From B8-G4 sp033720735 (GTDB lineage Bacteria > Bacteroidota > Bacteroidia > Chitinophagales > Saprospiraceae): 6,861 nt of DNA. This document shows positions 4,440-6,861 of this stretch, piece by piece; positions within the stretch are counted from its first letter, which is position 1, and each line of letters begins with the position of its first letter. Location: assembly GCA_033720735.1 (NCBI GenBank), contig JAWWBX010000239.1, positions 1-6,861 on the forward strand. The letters are read 5' to 3'. The notes beneath the pieces were generated by a model. It ran no database searches, was not told where the DNA came from, and was given only the letters and a program-made list of their open reading frames with translations. A program made the translations under genes and the position numbers.

Positions 4440-6861
4440 TCACTTTTCCCGCTGAATGATCAATGCCTCCAGCTCGGTGACCCTCTGTTGAAGGATCTTG
4501 ATCATCTGCTGTTGCTCCTGAACCGCATTGATGAGCAGATAGGTCATTGCCGAATTGTCTACCGACAGGTACTCCTGATCGTTCCTGGTGAACGTGCCAA
4601 CCATTTCCGGTGCAACTTCTCTCAGATCCTGTGCGACGACTCCCACGTACTCCTCCGATGTGTCGTAGCCCGATTCAGAATTGTAACGGTAGCGCACCGG
4701 CCGGATGGCGAGTACTTTATCGAGTCCCTCCTGGTACGTCTGTACGTCCTGCTTAAGACGCCGGTCAGAAGAGGTTGTCCAGCTGCCACCTCCCGGTTTG
4801 GCCGCATCGCCGTTGACCTCGAGGGGGTAGGCTGGTGACGAGGTCATGATGCCGACCTCCGATGGCAGGTAGAGGTCCATATTCACACCTGCTCCATAGT
4901 CGAATGGAACAATGCGTACATAATCGCCTATTTCATCACCGTCGATCAGAAGTCCAGTTCTGGTTGCCCCGGCACCATCGCCAATAAAGACGCGCCCGTT
5001 ACCCGCCACTTCGAGTGCCTCGTTGGGAAGTTCCGTGCCAATCCCCACTTCTCCGTCGTTGGTAAAGGTGATAATGCGCGTGGGATTCGTGTTGCGGATA
5101 AACAGCCGGTTAGTCGAGGTGCCATCATATTCAATGCTCATCCCGGTATTCCCCGCAGCATTGTCGAATTCGGAAAACTGCAACACCGGTCGCTTCGAGA
5201 CCGGGGACATGAGTCCCAGGACGATGTCTGCTGTTCCTGCGCCGCCTGCGGACTTGACATCCAGGCGGTTGCCTGGCGATGACAAGCCGATCCCCACATT
5301 CACGCCGTTTCCAAGGACCATGGAGTTGCTCGCTGAGACGACTGCGTTAGCGCCCACGGCGGTTGCGTTGCTGAGATTTCCGGACCCGACATCTGCATCG
5401 TAACCGATAGCGGTATTGTAGTTCCCGGTGGTATTCGCATCAAGGCTGTATCGACCGACCCCGGTATTCCCTTCTCCCGAGGTGTTACTACGAATGGCGG
5501 ATCCACCCAATGCCGTATTGGCGTTTCCGTCGATGTTCTCCTCCATGGCATAGTATCCGACAGCCGTGTTGGTATGCCCCAGCGTGTTATTCCGCATGAC
5601 CCGTGCCCCGACCGCCGTGTTGTTCAACCCGGTTGTGTTGTTCTTCAGCGCTGCGTTTCCAAATGCTGAATTGGATTGTCCGGTGGTGTTGTGCGTCAGG
5701 GCCCCGGTACCGACAGCAGTATTGAAGTACGCCTCCAATCCTGTGGCTCCCACCCCATTGAAGTAGAGTGCTGAATCCCCGATGGCCACCAGCCCATTGG
5801 CCGTGGTGTTGCTGTACAGCGCTTCCTTGCCCAAAGCAACGTTGAAACTTCCGTCGATATTCGAATACAAGGCCTTGAACCCGACAGCCGTATTGTAGAA
5901 GCCGGCGGTATCCGAGTACATGGCAAAATGCCCAAAGGCAGAATTCCCTTTGCCTTCTTTTTCGAAATACATCGCTTCGGCACCAAATGCCGAATTGCGT
6001 TCTCCTGTGTTGTTGAACGCTAACGCGTTGACCCCGGCCGCGGTATTATAAAAGCCCGTCGTGTTGCCGGCTAATGCGGATTTGCCGACTGCGACATTGG
6101 AGTTCCCGGTTGAATTGAAGCCCAGCGCACTATTTCCGATGGCCGTATTATTCCAACCGCTGGTATTGAAAACACCTGATGAGACCCCTACAAACGTGTT
6201 CCTGTTGTCCGTCAGGTCATCGAAATACCCCGCATCAGTACCGATAAACAGCGAATTGCCAGTGTTTGCCGGCTCCAGCCGGGTCGACTCCATGATCCAC
6301 CGTTCGGTGCCCCCGACATCAAACCGGATGATATCCTCATCGGCCGATTCCTCCACCTTGATCGCTGTATCGTAATCGAGGTCGGCCAGTATGGACTGCT
6401 CCGTCAGTCTCTTCCATGCCGAGCCGCCATAAAACCAAAATCCCGGCAACCCGTCGGTTTGAAAAACGAGCAAGCCTGTCGCCGGCCCGGCAATATTGTT
6501 GCGGGCAACTGAGCTCATGCGCGGTATCAGCAGCCCTTTGTCTGTCGAAAACAGATGGAGAATAGCAGTCGAATCTGGCTGACCCGCGTTGCCGCCCATG
6601 CGCACCTGCGAGGGGATAAACAAGCCTAAATTCTGGCCGGTACCGTAGTTGTAAGGATGCAAGCGCACATAGTCCCCCGGCTCATTGCCGTCAATGAGCA
6701 ACCCGGTTCGGATACTGCCACCCCCATCCCCAATGAATACCCTCCCTTGACCACCTATTTCCAGGTCCTCATTTGGAAGGGCCACCTGGATACCCATTAC
6801 GCCCCCGCTCGTAAACGTGAATTTGCGCTGGGCATCCACACCTCTGATATGTAGTTTGTTA
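4440..6861 (-). CDS. Large repeat-rich tail-fiber-like surface protein with C-terminal peptidase S74 domain (5' end outside window)
   Basis: At least 806 residues are visible and the frame is open to the window edge; the GTG at 6839 is just an internal valine. Residues here are counted from that valine. Order: a module with LPNEDLEIGGQGRVFIGDG (21-39); a segment GLLIPRMSSVARNNIAGPATG (102-122, in two halves) common in Bacteroidota surface proteins; 16 repeats of 17 residues, NTAVGxxALxxNTTGxx (214-491), like YadA-type head repeats; a YadA-like end AVGANAVVSASNSMVLGNG; a second copy of the first module (577-662); and a peptidase S74 domain from about 686, with the self-cleavage motif SSDRRLK (690-696) and EEYVGVVAQDLREVAPEMV (729-747). 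A C-terminal coiled coil (768-799) follows. S74 domains act as intramolecular chaperones that trimerise the stalk and then cleave off. They are known from phage tail fibres and endosialidases and from bacterial surface proteins. No phage gene is nearby, so a cell-surface or secreted trimeric fibre is the likelier role. Confidence 0.9.
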   Translation of the reverse strand, partial: NKLHIRGVDAQRKFTFTSGGVMGIQVALPNEDLEIGGQGRVFIGDGGGSIRTGLLIDGNEPGDYVRLHPYNYGTGQNLGLFIPSQVRMGGNAGQPDSTAILHLFSTDKGLLIPRMSSVARNNIAGPATGLLVFQTDGLPGFWFYGGSAWKRLTEQSILADLDYDTAIKVEESADEDIIRFDVGGTERWIMESTRLEPANTGNSLFIGTDAGYFDDLTDNRNTFVGVSSGVFNTSGWNNTAIGNSALGFNSTGNSNVAVGKSALAGNTTGFYNTAAGVNALAFNNTGERNSAFGAEAMYFEKEGKGNSAFGHFAMYSDTAGFYNTAVGFKALYSNIDGSFNVALGKEALYSNTTANGLVAIGDSALYFNGVGATGLEAYFNTAVGTGALTHNTTGQSNSAFGNAALKNNTTGLNNTAVGARVMRNNTLGHTNTAVGYYAMEENIDGNANTALGGSAIRSNTSGEGNTGVGRYSLDANTTGNYNTAIGYDADVGSGNLSNATAVGANAVVSASNSMVLGNGVNVGIGLSSPGNRLDVKSAGGAGTADIVLGLMSPVSKRPVLQFSEFDNAAGNTGMSIEYDGTSTNRLFIRNTNPTRIITFTNDGEVGIGTELPNEALEVAGNGRVFIGDGAGATRTGLLIDGDEIGDYVRIVPFDYGAGVNMDLYLPSEVGIMTSSPAYPLEVNGDAAKPGGGSWTTSSDRRLKQDVQTYQEGLDKVLAIRPVRYRYNSESGYDTSEEYVGVVAQDLREVAPEMVGTFTRNDQEYLSVDNSAMTYLLINAVQEQQQMIKILQQRVTELEALIIQREK
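4854..5111 (-). repeat. Second copy of ~86-residue duplicated module
   Basis: Residues 577-662 of the S74 protein (from NRLFIR to LPSEV) align with the N-terminal visible module without gaps, offset by 583 residues. Roughly 50 of 86 positions are identical, including RVFIGDG, RTGLLIDG and GDYVR. Confidence 0.85.
5367..6200 (-). repeat. Array of 16 coding repeats, 17 residues (51 bp) each
   Basis: Consensus is NTAVGxxALxxNTTGxx. Units begin at residues 214, 231, 248, 265, 282, 299, 316, 333, 350, 373, 390, 407, 424, 441, 458 and 475 of the visible protein. All are exactly 17 residues except the one at 350, which is 23 (six-residue insertion around GATGLEAYF). The unit at 282 has a charged tail (EKEGKG) in place of NTTG. 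The regular spacing suggests a left-handed beta-roll with one turn per unit or a trimeric beta-layer, as in YadA-like heads. Confidence 0.9.
6603..6860 (-). repeat. First copy of ~86-residue duplicated module
   Basis: The module begins with NKLHIR at the very edge of the window and runs to IPSQV. It is the partner of the copy at 4854-5111. Alignment starts right at the window end, so the full extent of the duplication, and any further copies, lie outside. Confidence 0.85.

Noticed and set aside
5367..6200. Regular 51-bp periodicity considered as a CRISPR array
   Set aside because: The repeats are degenerate at DNA level, have no unique spacers and keep one reading frame; they are protein repeats.
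6837..6839. GTG as the start of the S74 protein
   Set aside because: The frame continues upstream as NKLHIRG, which aligns with NRLFIRN of the second module, so the codon is internal.
4440..6861. Prophage tail fibre
   Set aside because: The S74 domain allows it, but no capsid, tail, integrase or lysis gene is visible, and the neighbours are envelope proteins and a regulator; a phage region beyond the right edge cannot be excluded.

Overview
The window looks like a chromosomal stretch from a member of the phylum Bacteroidota. This is inferred from four things: a LytTR regulator with an N-terminal membrane domain, a large tail-fiber-like surface protein of the type common in that phylum, a TTTGANA heptanucleotide intergenic repeat, and starts without Shine-Dalgarno sequences. 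The moderately high GC content would fit a Saprospiria- or Rhodothermia-like lineage better than Flavobacteria, but the sequence does not settle this. No tRNA, rRNA, CRISPR array, transposase or integrase is visible.

Left part (1-1300, + strand): a VOC-fold (glyoxalase/bleomycin-resistance) protein with an N-terminal hydrophobic segment. A short intergenic region follows, packed with palindromes and a TTTGANA tandem repeat. Next comes a lipoprotein of the DUF3365/Tll0287-like family with one CxxCH c-type haem motif. An imperfect 13-bp inverted repeat closes this part and probably serves as a terminator shared with the convergent gene.

Middle (1318-4359): a minus-strand pair, consisting of a four-helix membrane LytTR regulator followed 115 bp downstream by an exported protein with a degenerate cupin domain. 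Divergent from the regulator, across 88 bp, is a small cupin lipoprotein with an intact metal site, then a secreted SnoaL/DUF4440-type protein. The regulator therefore sits between two exported cupin proteins. A local regulatory link is plausible but unproven.

Right part (4440-6861, minus strand): most of a very large repeat protein. It has 17-residue NTAVGxxALxxNTTG-type repeats, two copies of an approximately 86-residue module on either side of them, and a C-terminal peptidase S74 (intramolecular chaperone) domain with a coiled coil. The frame is still open at the window edge, so its N-terminus lies outside.

Overall, most genes encode predicted exported, lipidated or membrane proteins with small ligand-binding folds. 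I see no convincing evidence for a new multi-gene system. The most notable items are the cupin that has lost its metal ligands, the architecture of the S74 protein, and the composite intergenic repeat. No gene-free stretch exceeds 300 bases; the gaps at 2269-2383, 3813-3912 and 4360-4439 hold nothing I can name.
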